A DNA stretch of 64,000 nucleotides from Halomonas sp. HL-48 (GTDB lineage Bacteria; Pseudomonadota; Gammaproteobacteria; Pseudomonadales; Halomonadaceae): contig NZ_LJZS01000012.1 in NCBI RefSeq assembly GCF_001314875.1, positions 1 through 64,000 of the forward strand, written 5' to 3'. The notes under the pieces are model-generated. The model searched no databases. It was not told the DNA's origin and worked only from the letters and a program-made list of their open reading frames with translations. This document shows, piece after piece, positions 8,159 to 17,508 of the stretch. Position 1 is the stretch's first letter. Each line of letters starts with the position of its first letter. A program made the translations under genes and the position numbers.

Positions 8159-8839
8159 ATGAGTTACAACGACTCACATATTGCGCAATCAGCCTCAGGC
8201 GGTGTAGCCAATTCGGTTAGCACCAATAAAGTGCTGCGTAACACCTACGCGTTGCTGGCGATGACGCTACTGTTCTCTGCAGCGACTGCAGGGGTCGCCG
8301 TCGCGATGGGCGTTCAGCAAATGAACATCTTCGTGTTCTTCATTGGTGCCTATGGGTTGATGTTCCTGGTCCATAAAACCGCCAATTCAGCGATGGGGCT
8401 GCTGGCCACTTTCGCCTTTACAGGCTTTATGGGCTTCACCCTAGGGCCGATACTCTCTGCCTACCTGGCGTTGCCAAACGGCGGTGCACTTATAATGAAC
8501 GCACTGGCGATGACCGGTGTTACGTTCATCGGTCTTTCAGCCGTCGCCTTGGTAACGAAGAAAGATTTTGGCTTCCTGGCCAACTTCATGTTGGCTGGTG
8601 CGATTGTGTTGGTGCTGGCGATGGTCGCAGGGTTGATCTTTAACATCCCCGCGCTGTCGTTAATGGTATCGGCTGGCTTTGTACTGTTTTCGTCTGCGGC
8701 GATTCTCTATCAAACCAGCGAAATCATTCACCGCCAGGGTGAGACCAACTATATCTTGGCCACCATCACATTATTCGTGTCCATCTATAACCTGTTCATC
8801 AGCCTGCTATCGCTGCTTGGATTCATGAGCAACGACTAA
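8159..8839 (+). CDS. yccA: YccA, Bax inhibitor-1 family membrane protein
   Basis: A 226-residue protein with seven hydrophobic segments. The N-terminal VSTNKVLRNTYALLAMTL matches bacterial YccA proteins, which in E. coli are substrates and modulators of the membrane protease FtsH. The start at 8159 is chosen because GGAG lies 9 nt before it; an in-frame start 13 codons upstream lacks such a site. A terminator follows the stop by 37 bp, so the gene appears monocistronic. Confidence 0.9.
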   Translation: MSYNDSHIAQSASGGVANSVSTNKVLRNTYALLAMTLLFSAATAGVAVAMGVQQMNIFVFFIGAYGLMFLVHKTANSAMGLLATFAFTGFMGFTLGPILSAYLALPNGGALIMNALAMTGVTFIGLSAVALVTKKDFGFLANFMLAGAIVLVLAMVAGLIFNIPALSLMVSAGFVLFSSAAILYQTSEIIHRQGETNYILATITLFVSIYNLFISLLSLLGFMSND

Positions 8840-8875
8840 CGGCTTGATGCGCTGACAAAACGTAATATCATCGCG

Positions 8876-8908
8876 GCAGACCCTATTGATTTAGGGTCTG
8901 CTTTTTTT
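8876..8908 (+). terminator. Rho-independent terminator after yccA
   Basis: Perfect 10-bp stem GCAGACCCTA / TAGGGTCTGC, TTGATT loop, then seven or more T residues. Confidence 0.92.
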
Positions 8909-8970
8909 ATCCTAGGCGTCAGGGCGGGGTCACCCGGCAGGTAACCGCTGATCAGCGATAGGTGAGCAAG

Positions 8971-9363
8971 ATGGACTATGGACTGTTAGTAATGGGCGCG
9001 CCTTATAGCGACCCGGCGCCTCATTCGGCGCTGCGATTTGCCGAGGCAGTGCTGGCCAGAGGGCACCGGCTGGCGGGCGTTTTCTTCTATCATGACGGCG
9101 TCCACAACGCCTCGTCACTGATGACCCCGCCGCAGGACGAGCTCAACCTGCGCGAGGCCTGGAAGGCGCTTCACGAACGGCACGATGTACCGCTGGATGT
9201 ATGTATTGCCGCCGCCTTGCGACGTGGTATCGTCAACGAGGCCGAAGCGGCGCGTCACGGGCACAGTGCCTATAACCTGGAGGCGCCGTTTGAGCTAACC
9301 GGGCTAGGGCAGCTATTGACGCTACAGCAGCGCTGTGACCGCTTCATCACCTTTGCTAGTTGA
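8971..9363 (+). CDS. tusD: Sulfurtransferase complex subunit TusD
   Basis: 130 residues, the usual size for TusD/DsrE. The TusBCD complex accepts persulfide sulfur from TusA and passes it to TusE for 2-thiouridine formation at the wobble position of tRNAs. The active cysteine is Cys78 in VCIAAALRRG. The ATG at 8971 gives the family N-terminus (YGLLVMGAPY); a GTG at 8962 is an alternative. First gene of tusDCB-tusE. Confidence 0.95.
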   Translation: MDYGLLVMGAPYSDPAPHSALRFAEAVLARGHRLAGVFFYHDGVHNASSLMTPPQDELNLREAWKALHERHDVPLDVCIAAALRRGIVNEAEAARHGHSAYNLEAPFELTGLGQLLTLQQRCDRFITFAS

Positions 9364-9371
9364 GGCCACCC

Positions 9372-9737
9372 ATGCACGCATCCGAAGATTTCCTGGTGGT
9401 CATCCGCCACGCGCCGCATAACGCCAGCTGGCTGCGCGAGGGCCTGGACGCCGCGCTGGTGGCTGCCGCCTTTGGGCAATCGGTCAGGCTTTTGTTCATG
9501 GGCGAGGGCGCACTGGCGCTGTGCAAGAAACAGCAAGCCGGCGCGCCGGGGCAAAAAGCCAGTCTGCCAACGATCGATATGCTTGAGATGTACGATATCG
9601 ATCAGTTGAATGTCCCCGAGCGAACGCTCAACGAGCTGAATCTTGGCCTGGAATCGCTGGTGGATGGCGTTTCAACGCTGACCGACGCTCAGGTCAGCGC
9701 GCTGTTCAGCCAGAATCGGCCGATACTCAACTTCTAG
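9372..9737 (+). CDS. tusC: Sulfurtransferase complex subunit TusC
   Basis: 121 residues, DsrF/TusC family, the second subunit of the TusBCD hexamer in tRNA thiolation. The protein has the DsrE-like fold pattern (IRHAPHNASWLREGLDAALV near the N-terminus) and ends FSQNRPILNF. GAGG lies 6 nt before the ATG at 9372, eight bases after tusD ends, so the genes are co-transcribed. Confidence 0.92.
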   Translation: MHASEDFLVVIRHAPHNASWLREGLDAALVAAAFGQSVRLLFMGEGALALCKKQQAGAPGQKASLPTIDMLEMYDIDQLNVPERTLNELNLGLESLVDGVSTLTDAQVSALFSQNRPILNF

Positions 9738-9745
9738 GGAACCTC

Positions 9746-10036
9746 ATGACCCTGCATATTCTGACAACCGCGCCCACCAGTGACGCCGCCAGGCAGGTCG
9801 AACAGGCCCTCAATGCAGGCGATACGCTACTGCTGATCGAGGCGGCGGTCAACGCCGCGCTCAACCCTCAATGGAGCTGCTGGACACAAAGCACGTATAC
9901 GGTATTGTTGCTGGAGGACGACTTGGTTGCCCGGGGCCTCGGCGACATTGCCAAAACGCATCAATTGGCGACCGTCAACATGGACGGGTTCGTCGCCTTG
10001 ACTGAGCAGCATGAACAATCGGTCACCTGGTATTGA
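9746..10036 (+). CDS. tusB: Sulfurtransferase complex subunit TusB
   Basis: 96 residues, DsrH/TusB family (begins MTLHILTTAPTSD). Third member of the TusBCD relay. It starts eight bases after tusC. The C-terminal VTWY and the Leu-rich centre fit the family. Order D-C-B is the standard one. Confidence 0.9.
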   Translation: MTLHILTTAPTSDAARQVEQALNAGDTLLLIEAAVNAALNPQWSCWTQSTYTVLLLEDDLVARGLGDIAKTHQLATVNMDGFVALTEQHEQSVTWY

Positions 10037-10112
10037 CCTCACCTGTGTCAAGCAAGCAGACCCCTGATGTACCAATCATCATGAACATATCATCATGTAA
10101 AAAGGCTAAACC

Positions 10113-10451
10113 GTGAATACGCCGATGAAAAATGCCGACGTAAAGGTGCCACTTGACCCCGAAGGCTATCTCGCCGACCTGAACGACTGGTCTGAAGCGG
10201 TTGCCGAACAGCTCGCCGATGATGAAGGGATTGAGCTGACGCCCGAACACTGGGAAATCATCCGCCTAGTGCGGGACTTTTACGCGCGCTACGAAATGGC
10301 GCCGGCCATGCGTCCTCTCGTCAAAGCCACTCAGCGGGCGCTGGGCAGCGAAAAAGGCCGCTCGATTTATCTGATGCGGCTATTTCCAGGCAGTACCGCC
10401 AAAAGGGTGGCGCGGATCGCAGGGCTGCCCAAACCGACCAACTGTCTTTGA
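10113..10451 (+). CDS. tusE: Sulfur carrier TusE (DsrC family)
   Basis: 112 residues, DsrC/TusE family. The flexible C-terminal arm ends GLPKPTNCL with the conserved penultimate cysteine that carries the persulfide. The second arm cysteine found in true DsrC of sulfite-reducing organisms is absent (Ala in VARIAG), so this is the TusE type that hands sulfur to MnmA. The GTG start at 10113 has AAGG 8 nt upstream; an ATG four codons later is possible. It lies 76 bp after tusB. Confidence 0.93.
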   Translation: MNTPMKNADVKVPLDPEGYLADLNDWSEAVAEQLADDEGIELTPEHWEIIRLVRDFYARYEMAPAMRPLVKATQRALGSEKGRSIYLMRLFPGSTAKRVARIAGLPKPTNCL

Positions 10452-10497
10452 CGCCGCCCGGCGTCATTATGGGTTAGTACCCTTTGTTGTGCCTGAC

Positions 10498-11439
10498 TCA
10501 GGATGCCACCGCGTAGGGCAGGCCGAGCAATGCTTTCAGGTGGGCCTCTACGCCACTGGCCAGCGAAGTAGGGTTGTAGCCGCCCTCAAGTGACGATACC
10601 AGCCGGTTATCAGCGTAGAGCGTGGCAATTTCCATCGCCATGTGGGTGATCCAGTAGAAATCCTCGTCGGTCAGGCAGACATCCCCCATGGGATCGTCCC
10701 GGTGAGCGTCAAAGCCCGCGGATATCAGCACCAGGTCAGGCTTGAAGCGGTGCAGCGCCGGCAGCCATTGATTTTCGATCAGGCGGCGGAATTCGGGGCC
10801 ATCCGTGCCGACTTCCAGGGGCGTGTTGACCACGTTCTGCCATTCGCTGCGCAAATACCGCCAGGGATAGAACGGATACTGAAAGCTGGTGCAGATCAGC
10901 ACGCTGGGATCATTCTTGAAGATATCGATGGTGCCATTGCACTGGTGCACATCGAAGTCCAGTACGGCAATTCGCCGGGCGCCGTAGCGTTCCTTGGCGT
11001 AAGCCGCCCCCACGGCAATGTTGTTGTAGAAACAAAACCCCATGGCTTCGGCCGCTTCGGCATGGTGCCCAGGCGGGCGGATAGCGCAAAATACATTGTC
11101 CGCCTGGCGCTTGAATACCTGGTCAATGCCTTTGATAACCGCACCGGCGGCTAGCCGTGCGGCCTTCAGACTGTCAGGATTCATGAAGGTGTCGTTATCC
11201 AGCGGCACAATCCCTTCATCAGGGAGGCATTTGGTGAGGGCGTTGAGATGACGCGTGGCGTGCACCCGGGCAAGCGAGGCCTCATCTGCTTCCTTGGCAT
11301 CGGCCTGCATGGTTTGCTGTAATAGCCCCGACAGCGACAGACGAGCGCGAATCGCCTCCAGTCGCTGAGGGTTTTCGGGGTGTTCCGGCCCCATGTGATG
11401 CAATAAGCAGTCCGGATGAGTAAGGTAGGCAGTGATCAT
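10498..11439 (-). CDS. Histone-deacetylase-family amidohydrolase
   Basis: 313 residues, zinc-dependent arginase/deacetylase fold. Visible motifs: RPPGHHAE with the His pair at 125-126, zinc ligands Asp163 and His165 in DFDVHQCNGT, Asp244 in AGFDAH, and the catalytic Tyr288 in SLEGGYNP. The usual DxDxHHGxGT motif is altered to HQC at 165-167. Members deacetylate lysine side chains, polyamines or related amides; AcuC of Bacillus, which deacetylates acetyl-CoA synthetase, belongs here. The head-to-head Pat-type acetyltransferase gene suggests protein-acetylation turnover, which is inference. Confidence 0.88.
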   Translation of the reverse strand: MITAYLTHPDCLLHHMGPEHPENPQRLEAIRARLSLSGLLQQTMQADAKEADEASLARVHATRHLNALTKCLPDEGIVPLDNDTFMNPDSLKAARLAAGAVIKGIDQVFKRQADNVFCAIRPPGHHAEAAEAMGFCFYNNIAVGAAYAKERYGARRIAVLDFDVHQCNGTIDIFKNDPSVLICTSFQYPFYPWRYLRSEWQNVVNTPLEVGTDGPEFRRLIENQWLPALHRFKPDLVLISAGFDAHRDDPMGDVCLTDEDFYWITHMAMEIATLYADNRLVSSLEGGYNPTSLASGVEAHLKALLGLPYAVAS

Positions 11440-11543
11440 TCAAGCGCTCCAGGATGGATAGCATCACCTTAATCGCGACACGCTGATGCGCGACAGTGTC
11501 CATAAGTCTTACATCGCGCGGCACCGCTCAAGGAGAGGCAAAC

Positions 11544-14291
11544 GTGAGCACACGTTTCTTGCACCATTTTTTTGAACCCCGCTCGCTGGCCGTTATCGGC
11601 GCGTCGGAGAACCCGGCCTCGCTAGGCGGTTTGGTGCTGCGTAACCTCCATGAGGGTGGCTTCAAAGGGCAGCGTTGGGCGGTCAACCTGAAAGGCTACG
11701 ATCAGGTCTTTGGTGACCCCTGTGTCAAGCGCGTCGATGACCTTCCCGAAATTCCCGACCTCGCCATCATCTGCTCGCCCATCGAGGGCGTCCCCAAGCT
11801 GATTCAACAGCTTGGCAAGTTTGGTGTGAAAGCGGCGCTGGTGCTGTCTGGTGGTGCCTATCTGGATCGCGACAAGGGCAACAAGGGCTCAATCCGCGAG
11901 CGCATGCTGAGCGCGGCCCGCGAATCCGGCATCCGGGTGCTGGGCCCTGAATGCATGGGCCTGATCGTGCCCGCCAAAAAGCTCAACGCTTCCTACGCCA
12001 GCCAACCGGTCAAGGCAGGGCGGGTGGCGTATCTCGGCCAGTCGGGTATGCTCGCCAATGCCATGATCGATTGGGCCGCCGGGCGGGATGTGGGGTTTTC
12101 CCACCTGATTACAGTGGGCGATAGCGTTGACGTGCTGCTGCCGGACCTGATCGATTACGTGAACCAGTTCTCGCCGGCCCAGGCGATACTGCTCCACCTT
12201 GAGCGAGTCTCTGACGCTCAGCATTTCATGACCGCGTTGCGCGACGCCTCACGCAACCGCCTCGTGCTGGCCATTAAAAGCGGGCGTACCTTTGCCTCTG
12301 ACATCTCCGGCATGGCACCGACCCCTGGCATCGCCAATCGCGATGTGGTGTTTGATGCCGCCTTTTCCCGTGCGGGTGTGGTGCGCGTCGACGACTCCGA
12401 CGAGCTCCTCGACGCGCTGGAAACACTGTCGCGTATGAAACCGCTGCGCGGCGACCGGCTGGCTGTGGTATCCAACGGCCTGGGCCCGGCCATGCTAGCG
12501 ATCGATAAACTGATCAGCGCCGGGGGGAAGCTCGCGGAATTCACCAACGAAACCCAGCAGGCGCTGCACAAGAGCAAGGTCGACATCAGTAAACCGGGTG
12601 AAAACCCCGTTGACCTCGGCGGCAATGCCACCCCCGAGCGATTCGTCGAGGCGCTGCGTATCGTGGCCGCTGACGCCAATGTGGACGCGGTCCTGGTGGT
12701 GCATGCGCCGACGCGACTCGCTCCGTCGCTGGTGACCGCCCAGGCGCTGATTGCCAACCGCAAGTCGTTCCGTCGCAATCTATTAACCAGTTGGATGGGA
12801 CTGAAAGAGGCGCTGAATGCCCGCCACGAATGCAATCTGGCGGGCATTCCCACCTATATTTCGCCCGAAAAGGCGGTCAAAGCCTTCATGCACATGGTGG
12901 ATTACCAGCGCGTTCAGCAGCTGCTGCAGGAAACGCCTCCCAGCCTGCCGTTTACCACCAGCGCCGAGATCCGTGCCCAATGCCGTACGCTGATCAGCGA
13001 CGCCAAGGCCAAGGGGCGACAAACGTTAAGCCACTCAGAAACCGCCCAGGTGCTTGAGGCCTACGGTATTCCTGCCGCCACGAGCATTTACCTCACCAGT
13101 CCCGAGCAGGCGCTGGCGGCGGCCGCCCAGATTGAAGGCCCCAAAGCCTTGAAGGTCGTTCACGAAGGAAATTGTCGGCCTTATCGCTACCGCAAGCACC
13201 CGCATAAAATATCGGGGGGGCTGCTCCAGGACTTGGAGACCCCGGAACAGGTGGCGGATGGCGTGCGCAGACTGGGCGAAAAAGTGAACGAAAAATTCCC
13301 CGAAAACGCCATTCATGAATACTGTTTGCAGCCCATGCAGCGCGGCAAGCATTCCATGCAGGTATGTGCAGGCATCACTCGGGACCCGGTATTTGGGCCG
13401 CTGATCGTGTTTGGTATCGGGGGTTACAAGGTTAACATTCTCGCTGACCGGCAGGTGGCGTTGCCGCCGCTCAACATGGGGCTGGCCGCCGATGTGGTCA
13501 ATCGCACCCATGCCGCTTCGCTGATACGCGAGCATTCGTCCGACCCTGACCGAGATACCCAGCATTTATGCCAGCTGTTGGTAAAACTCTCGCAAATGGC
13601 GTCGGACCTGGGCGAGCTGCGCGGGCTGGAGCTCAACCCCTTGCTGCTCAACCGGGACGGTATCGTTGCAGTCGACTTTGCCATGGACCTGGGCCCGCCG
13701 GCACGTTTTGCCATTATGCCCTACCCGGAGGAATTGCGTGAATGGGTCACGCTGAAGAACGGCTGGCAGGTGGAGGTACGACCCATCCGCGCCGAGGACG
13801 CGCCGCTGATTACCAACTTCCACCGCCAGCTGTCTGAAGAAAGCATCCGGTTTCGCTATTTCCATAACAAGTCGGATTTGACCCAACGCGATCTATCGGT
13901 GCTGTCGCATATCAATTACGACCGCCAGATGGCTTTCATTGCAGAACACCAGCGCGACGATGGCAGCAAGGAGATGCTCGGCGTGGTGCGGGTGTGGAAC
14001 GATCCGGATAACATCCGCACGGAGTTTTCGGTGATCATCCGCGACGACCTCCAGGGGTTGGGGATCGGCAGTCTGCTGATGAAGAAAATGATCGACTACT
14101 GCACCAGCATCGGCACGCTTGAGATGGTGGGCAAGATCATGGCGGACAATCACCCCATGCGGGCACTGATGAAGCACCTGGGCTTCACCTGTCGCTATAA
14201 CATGGAAGAGCAGGTGATTGATGCCATCATGCGGCTCAACGAACCCGAGAGCGAATGGCAACGCCATCGCCTGGAAAGCCTGCCTGACTGA
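11544..14291 (+). CDS. Pat-type protein lysine acetyltransferase (acyl-CoA-synthetase-like/GNAT fusion)
   Basis: 915 residues in three parts: a CoA-binding Rossmann domain with succinyl-CoA-ligase-like middle (about 1-480; SLAVIGASENPASLGG near the N-terminus), an ATP-grasp subunit (about 480-730), and a C-terminal GNAT acetyltransferase (about 745-890) with the acetyl-CoA loop DLQGLGIGSLLM. This is the architecture of Pat/YfiQ, which acetylates lysines of central metabolic enzymes such as Acs. The start at GTG 11544 is chosen because AAGGAGAG ends 6 nt before it and it begins at the family position (STRFLHHFFEPRSLAV). Divergent from the deacetylase-family gene with about 100 bp between them. 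Confidence 0.92.
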   Translation: MSTRFLHHFFEPRSLAVIGASENPASLGGLVLRNLHEGGFKGQRWAVNLKGYDQVFGDPCVKRVDDLPEIPDLAIICSPIEGVPKLIQQLGKFGVKAALVLSGGAYLDRDKGNKGSIRERMLSAARESGIRVLGPECMGLIVPAKKLNASYASQPVKAGRVAYLGQSGMLANAMIDWAAGRDVGFSHLITVGDSVDVLLPDLIDYVNQFSPAQAILLHLERVSDAQHFMTALRDASRNRLVLAIKSGRTFASDISGMAPTPGIANRDVVFDAAFSRAGVVRVDDSDELLDALETLSRMKPLRGDRLAVVSNGLGPAMLAIDKLISAGGKLAEFTNETQQALHKSKVDISKPGENPVDLGGNATPERFVEALRIVAADANVDAVLVVHAPTRLAPSLVTAQALIANRKSFRRNLLTSWMGLKEALNARHECNLAGIPTYISPEKAVKAFMHMVDYQRVQQLLQETPPSLPFTTSAEIRAQCRTLISDAKAKGRQTLSHSETAQVLEAYGIPAATSIYLTSPEQALAAAAQIEGPKALKVVHEGNCRPYRYRKHPHKISGGLLQDLETPEQVADGVRRLGEKVNEKFPENAIHEYCLQPMQRGKHSMQVCAGITRDPVFGPLIVFGIGGYKVNILADRQVALPPLNMGLAADVVNRTHAASLIREHSSDPDRDTQHLCQLLVKLSQMASDLGELRGLELNPLLLNRDGIVAVDFAMDLGPPARFAIMPYPEELREWVTLKNGWQVEVRPIRAEDAPLITNFHRQLSEESIRFRYFHNKSDLTQRDLSVLSHINYDRQMAFIAEHQRDDGSKEMLGVVRVWNDPDNIRTEFSVIIRDDLQGLGIGSLLMKKMIDYCTSIGTLEMVGKIMADNHPMRALMKHLGFTCRYNMEEQVIDAIMRLNEPESEWQRHRLESLPD

Positions 14292-14301
14292 ACCGGCTTC
14301 A

Positions 14302-14338
14302 CCCGCCGCTGGCCCAGCCATCAGGCTCGAGCGGCGGG
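14302..14338. terminator. Hairpin between convergent genes
   Basis: Nine-bp inverted repeat CCCGCCGCT / AGCGGCGGG with a 19-nt loop between the convergent ends of the acetyltransferase gene and pdxH. There is no T-run, so it is at best a weak terminator or an mRNA-end-stabilising stem. Confidence 0.4.
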
Positions 14339-14345
14339 CAGTGGG

Positions 14346-15008
14346 TCAGGGTGCCAGGCGGAAGGAGCTCCATTCACCGCCGTCGCGCCGTTCGTAGCGG
14401 ATGCGGTCGTGGAGGCGGCTGGGTTGGCCCTGCCAGAATTCGATCATGTCAGGCGTGACGCGGTAGCCACCCCAATGGATAGGGCGTGGAATGTCTTGCC
14501 CCTCGTAGGCCTGCTCGAAGCGTTTTTGACGCTCCTCAATCCAGTTGCGGTTGGGTATTACCACGCTCTGGGTGGCAATCCAGGCGCCCAACTGGCTACC
14601 CCGGGGACGGCTGGCGAAATAGTCGTCGGACTCTTCCCCGTCGACTTGCTCCACCGAGCCTTCGATGCGTACCTGCCGGGAGATAGAAGGCCACCAGAAG
14701 GTAAGGGCAGCATAGGGCACATTGCTGAGTTCGCTGCCCTTGTGGCTGTGGTAGTTGGTGAAAAATACCATGCCCTGCTGGTCGTACCCTTTCAGCAACA
14801 CCACGCGCGCATGGGGGCGGCCTTGGCTATCCACCGTCGCCAGCGTCATGGCGTTGCCATCTCTGCCTTCCTGCTCGAGCGCCAGGGTGAACCACTCATC
14901 AAACAGGTCCAAAGGATCATCAGGGGCCTGGGACTCGTCGAGCCGGCCTCCCTCATAATCACGCCTGATATCCGCTATGTCGCGTGCCATTGCTAGGCTC
15001 TCCGTCAA
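14346..15008 (-). CDS. pdxH: Pyridoxamine 5'-phosphate oxidase
   Basis: 220 residues, the usual length of PdxH, an FMN enzyme that oxidises pyridoxine or pyridoxamine 5'-phosphate to pyridoxal phosphate. Family features seen: [33 protein letters not shown], the FMN/substrate region [28 protein letters not shown] and the C-terminal RLAP. It may start at the internal ATG six codons later. A perfect inverted repeat lies 60-108 bp upstream. Confidence 0.96.
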   Translation of the reverse strand: MTESLAMARDIADIRRDYEGGRLDESQAPDDPLDLFDEWFTLALEQEGRDGNAMTLATVDSQGRPHARVVLLKGYDQQGMVFFTNYHSHKGSELSNVPYAALTFWWPSISRQVRIEGSVEQVDGEESDDYFASRPRGSQLGAWIATQSVVIPNRNWIEERQKRFEQAYEGQDIPRPIHWGGYRVTPDMIEFWQGQPSRLHDRIRYERRDGGEWSSFRLAP

Positions 15009-15068
15009 GAATTTTTACCATGGTGGCGGGTGTGCTGATAAAGCTCAAGTATCAGGCATTGCAATAAA

Positions 15069-15116
15069 ACATAACGTTTCAATGCGTTATACACCCAGCC
15101 AGCCAAAACGTTATGT
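15069..15116. promoter_or_regulatory. Inverted repeat upstream of pdxH
   Basis: Perfect 11-bp inverted repeat ACATAACGTTT (15069-15079) / AAACGTTATGT (15106-15116), 26-bp spacer. Each arm contains the self-complementary AACGTT. It lies just before pdxH in a 200-bp intergenic region, at promoter distance, and looks like an operator for a dimeric regulator. Confidence 0.5.
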
Positions 15117-15209
15117 CAGCGCCTGCCTCTCATCATAATGGAAAACAGTAGGTCGCGCTGTCGATCCTGGTGTTTGCCGTGGCTATTTTGCGGCGCTGGT
15201 TGATACACA

Positions 15210-16249
<1,040 letters not shown>

Positions 16250-16720
16250 TTAGGGTACCAGAGCAACGTAGGCAGCAGGTAATGGCGCGTGCAGACCTTG
16301 TGCATTGGGTAGCCGCTGATACACCCAGGCGCGGCTGCCGTCGGCCAGTTGCATTTCGACACGCTCGTAGCGAACGCCCAGGCGCTCGTAGCGGTCAAGA
16401 CGGGCGAGTTGGTCGGCGGTGACGCTCAGGCGAAGGCCTTCCACTTGGCTGCCAGGCGAAGGCGATAAGTCGAGCCCGTTGCGCCGATGGTCTTCAAGCG
16501 TGGCCGTTTGGGGGTCGCCCGAGCCACGCATGACGATCCAGCGCACCGGCGCATAACGCAGCGTACCGTAGACAAACACCTGATGTGTGCGCTGCTCAAT
16601 ATCGGCAAGCTCGTCGGGTCGATCATAAAACCAGGGGCTGAGCATGGTCAGCCATAGCCAGCCCGCAAGCCCCAGCAGCAGTATTGCACAAAGTGCCAGC
16701 AGGCGTTTGACCCAAGCCAT
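16250..16720 (-). CDS. Membrane-anchored gamma-glutamylcyclotransferase-like protein
   Basis: 156 residues: an N-terminal hydrophobic segment (about 5-27) followed by an AIG2/GGCT-like domain with FVYGTLRYAPVR (49-60) and the conserved acidic residue in LDRYERLGVRYERV. GGCT-fold enzymes cyclise gamma-glutamyl or related amines, but many members have unknown substrates. An anchored version facing the periplasm is unusual. AGGA lies 8 nt before the ATG at 16720. It ends 24 bp before wrbA begins. Confidence 0.75.
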   Translation of the reverse strand: MAWVKRLLALCAILLLGLAGWLWLTMLSPWFYDRPDELADIEQRTHQVFVYGTLRYAPVRWIVMRGSGDPQTATLEDHRRNGLDLSPSPGSQVEGLRLSVTADQLARLDRYERLGVRYERVEMQLADGSRAWVYQRLPNAQGLHAPLPAAYVALVP

Positions 16721-16853
16721 GGCGGTGTCCTTATGCGGCTCGAAAAGCAACTAGCGTGGCGTGACGTGGCGTGGAAAACAAGCGTAACAATATGCTTAAG
16801 CAATCGATATGGGTTTGATAGGATGGATTGCCTATCCAATCGGAGAGCCTGCC

Positions 16854-17444
16854 ATGAATCAGCGACTTCGTGATGAGATGGATTTTAGCGCGCTTGTTGG
16901 CGACGTTAAGCCTCTCCCCCGGCATAATCGTGCGGATACCGGCCCCCGGCGCAAGCAACCCTCCGAGGCCCAACTGGCCAGACGCGAGCGCGCAGAAGCA
17001 GCGGTCGAGGAGCGTAATTTCCTGTCCGATGATTTCGTCGATCTCGTGCCGGCCTTCGATCCCATCGAATATCGCCGCGAGGGCATTCAGCAGGGCGTGG
17101 TCGATAAACTCAAGCACGGCGGCTACCCGGTACAGGCTCAGCTGCATCTACTCCGGCGCCCCCTTGCAGAGTGCCGAGGGCTGATTTTCCCTTTCATTCA
17201 GGATGCTTACGCCAACGATTTACGTTCGGTACTCATCGTTCACGGACGCGGGCGTGACATCGACAGCCCGGCTAATGTGCTGCGTTCCTACATTGCTAAA
17301 TGGCTCATTCAGTTTGATGAGGTGCAGGCCTACATTTCCGCCCAGTCTTCTGACGGCGGGCTGGGCGCGACCTGGGTTATGTTGCGCAAGAGTGACCGGG
17401 CCAAGGCCAATAACCGCGAACGCCAGCAGAAGCGGCGGGGATAA
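16854..17444 (+). CDS. Smr-domain DNA/RNA endonuclease-like protein
   Basis: 196 residues. An Arg/Glu-rich N-terminal half (about 1-90) precedes a small-MutS-related domain with the VQAQLHLLRRPLAECR start and the HGRG motif in VLIVHGRGRD (the usual HGKG). Standalone Smr proteins of this size (SmrA/YdaL type) have nicking or RNA-cleaving activity. GGAG lies 8 nt before the ATG at 16854. Followed at once by a terminator. Confidence 0.88.
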   Translation: MNQRLRDEMDFSALVGDVKPLPRHNRADTGPRRKQPSEAQLARRERAEAAVEERNFLSDDFVDLVPAFDPIEYRREGIQQGVVDKLKHGGYPVQAQLHLLRRPLAECRGLIFPFIQDAYANDLRSVLIVHGRGRDIDSPANVLRSYIAKWLIQFDEVQAYISAQSSDGGLGATWVMLRKSDRAKANNRERQQKRRG

Positions 17445-17454
17445 CCGCTAATAA

Positions 17455-17484
17455 AAAAGGGGCCGCCATTGAGCGGCCCCTTTT
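17455..17484. terminator. Bidirectional Rho-independent terminator
   Basis: Stem GGGGCCGC / GCGGCCCC with CATTGA loop, flanked by A-run on the left and T-run on the right, between the convergent Smr and DUF934 genes. It can serve both strands. Confidence 0.88.
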
Positions 17485-17508
17485 GGGGAGTGACCACTGC
17501 TGCGCTGC

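Noticed and set aside
10450-10465. Small GACGCC/GGCGTC stem after tusE
   Set aside because: Short stem with a 4-nt loop and no T-run; not enough to call a terminator.
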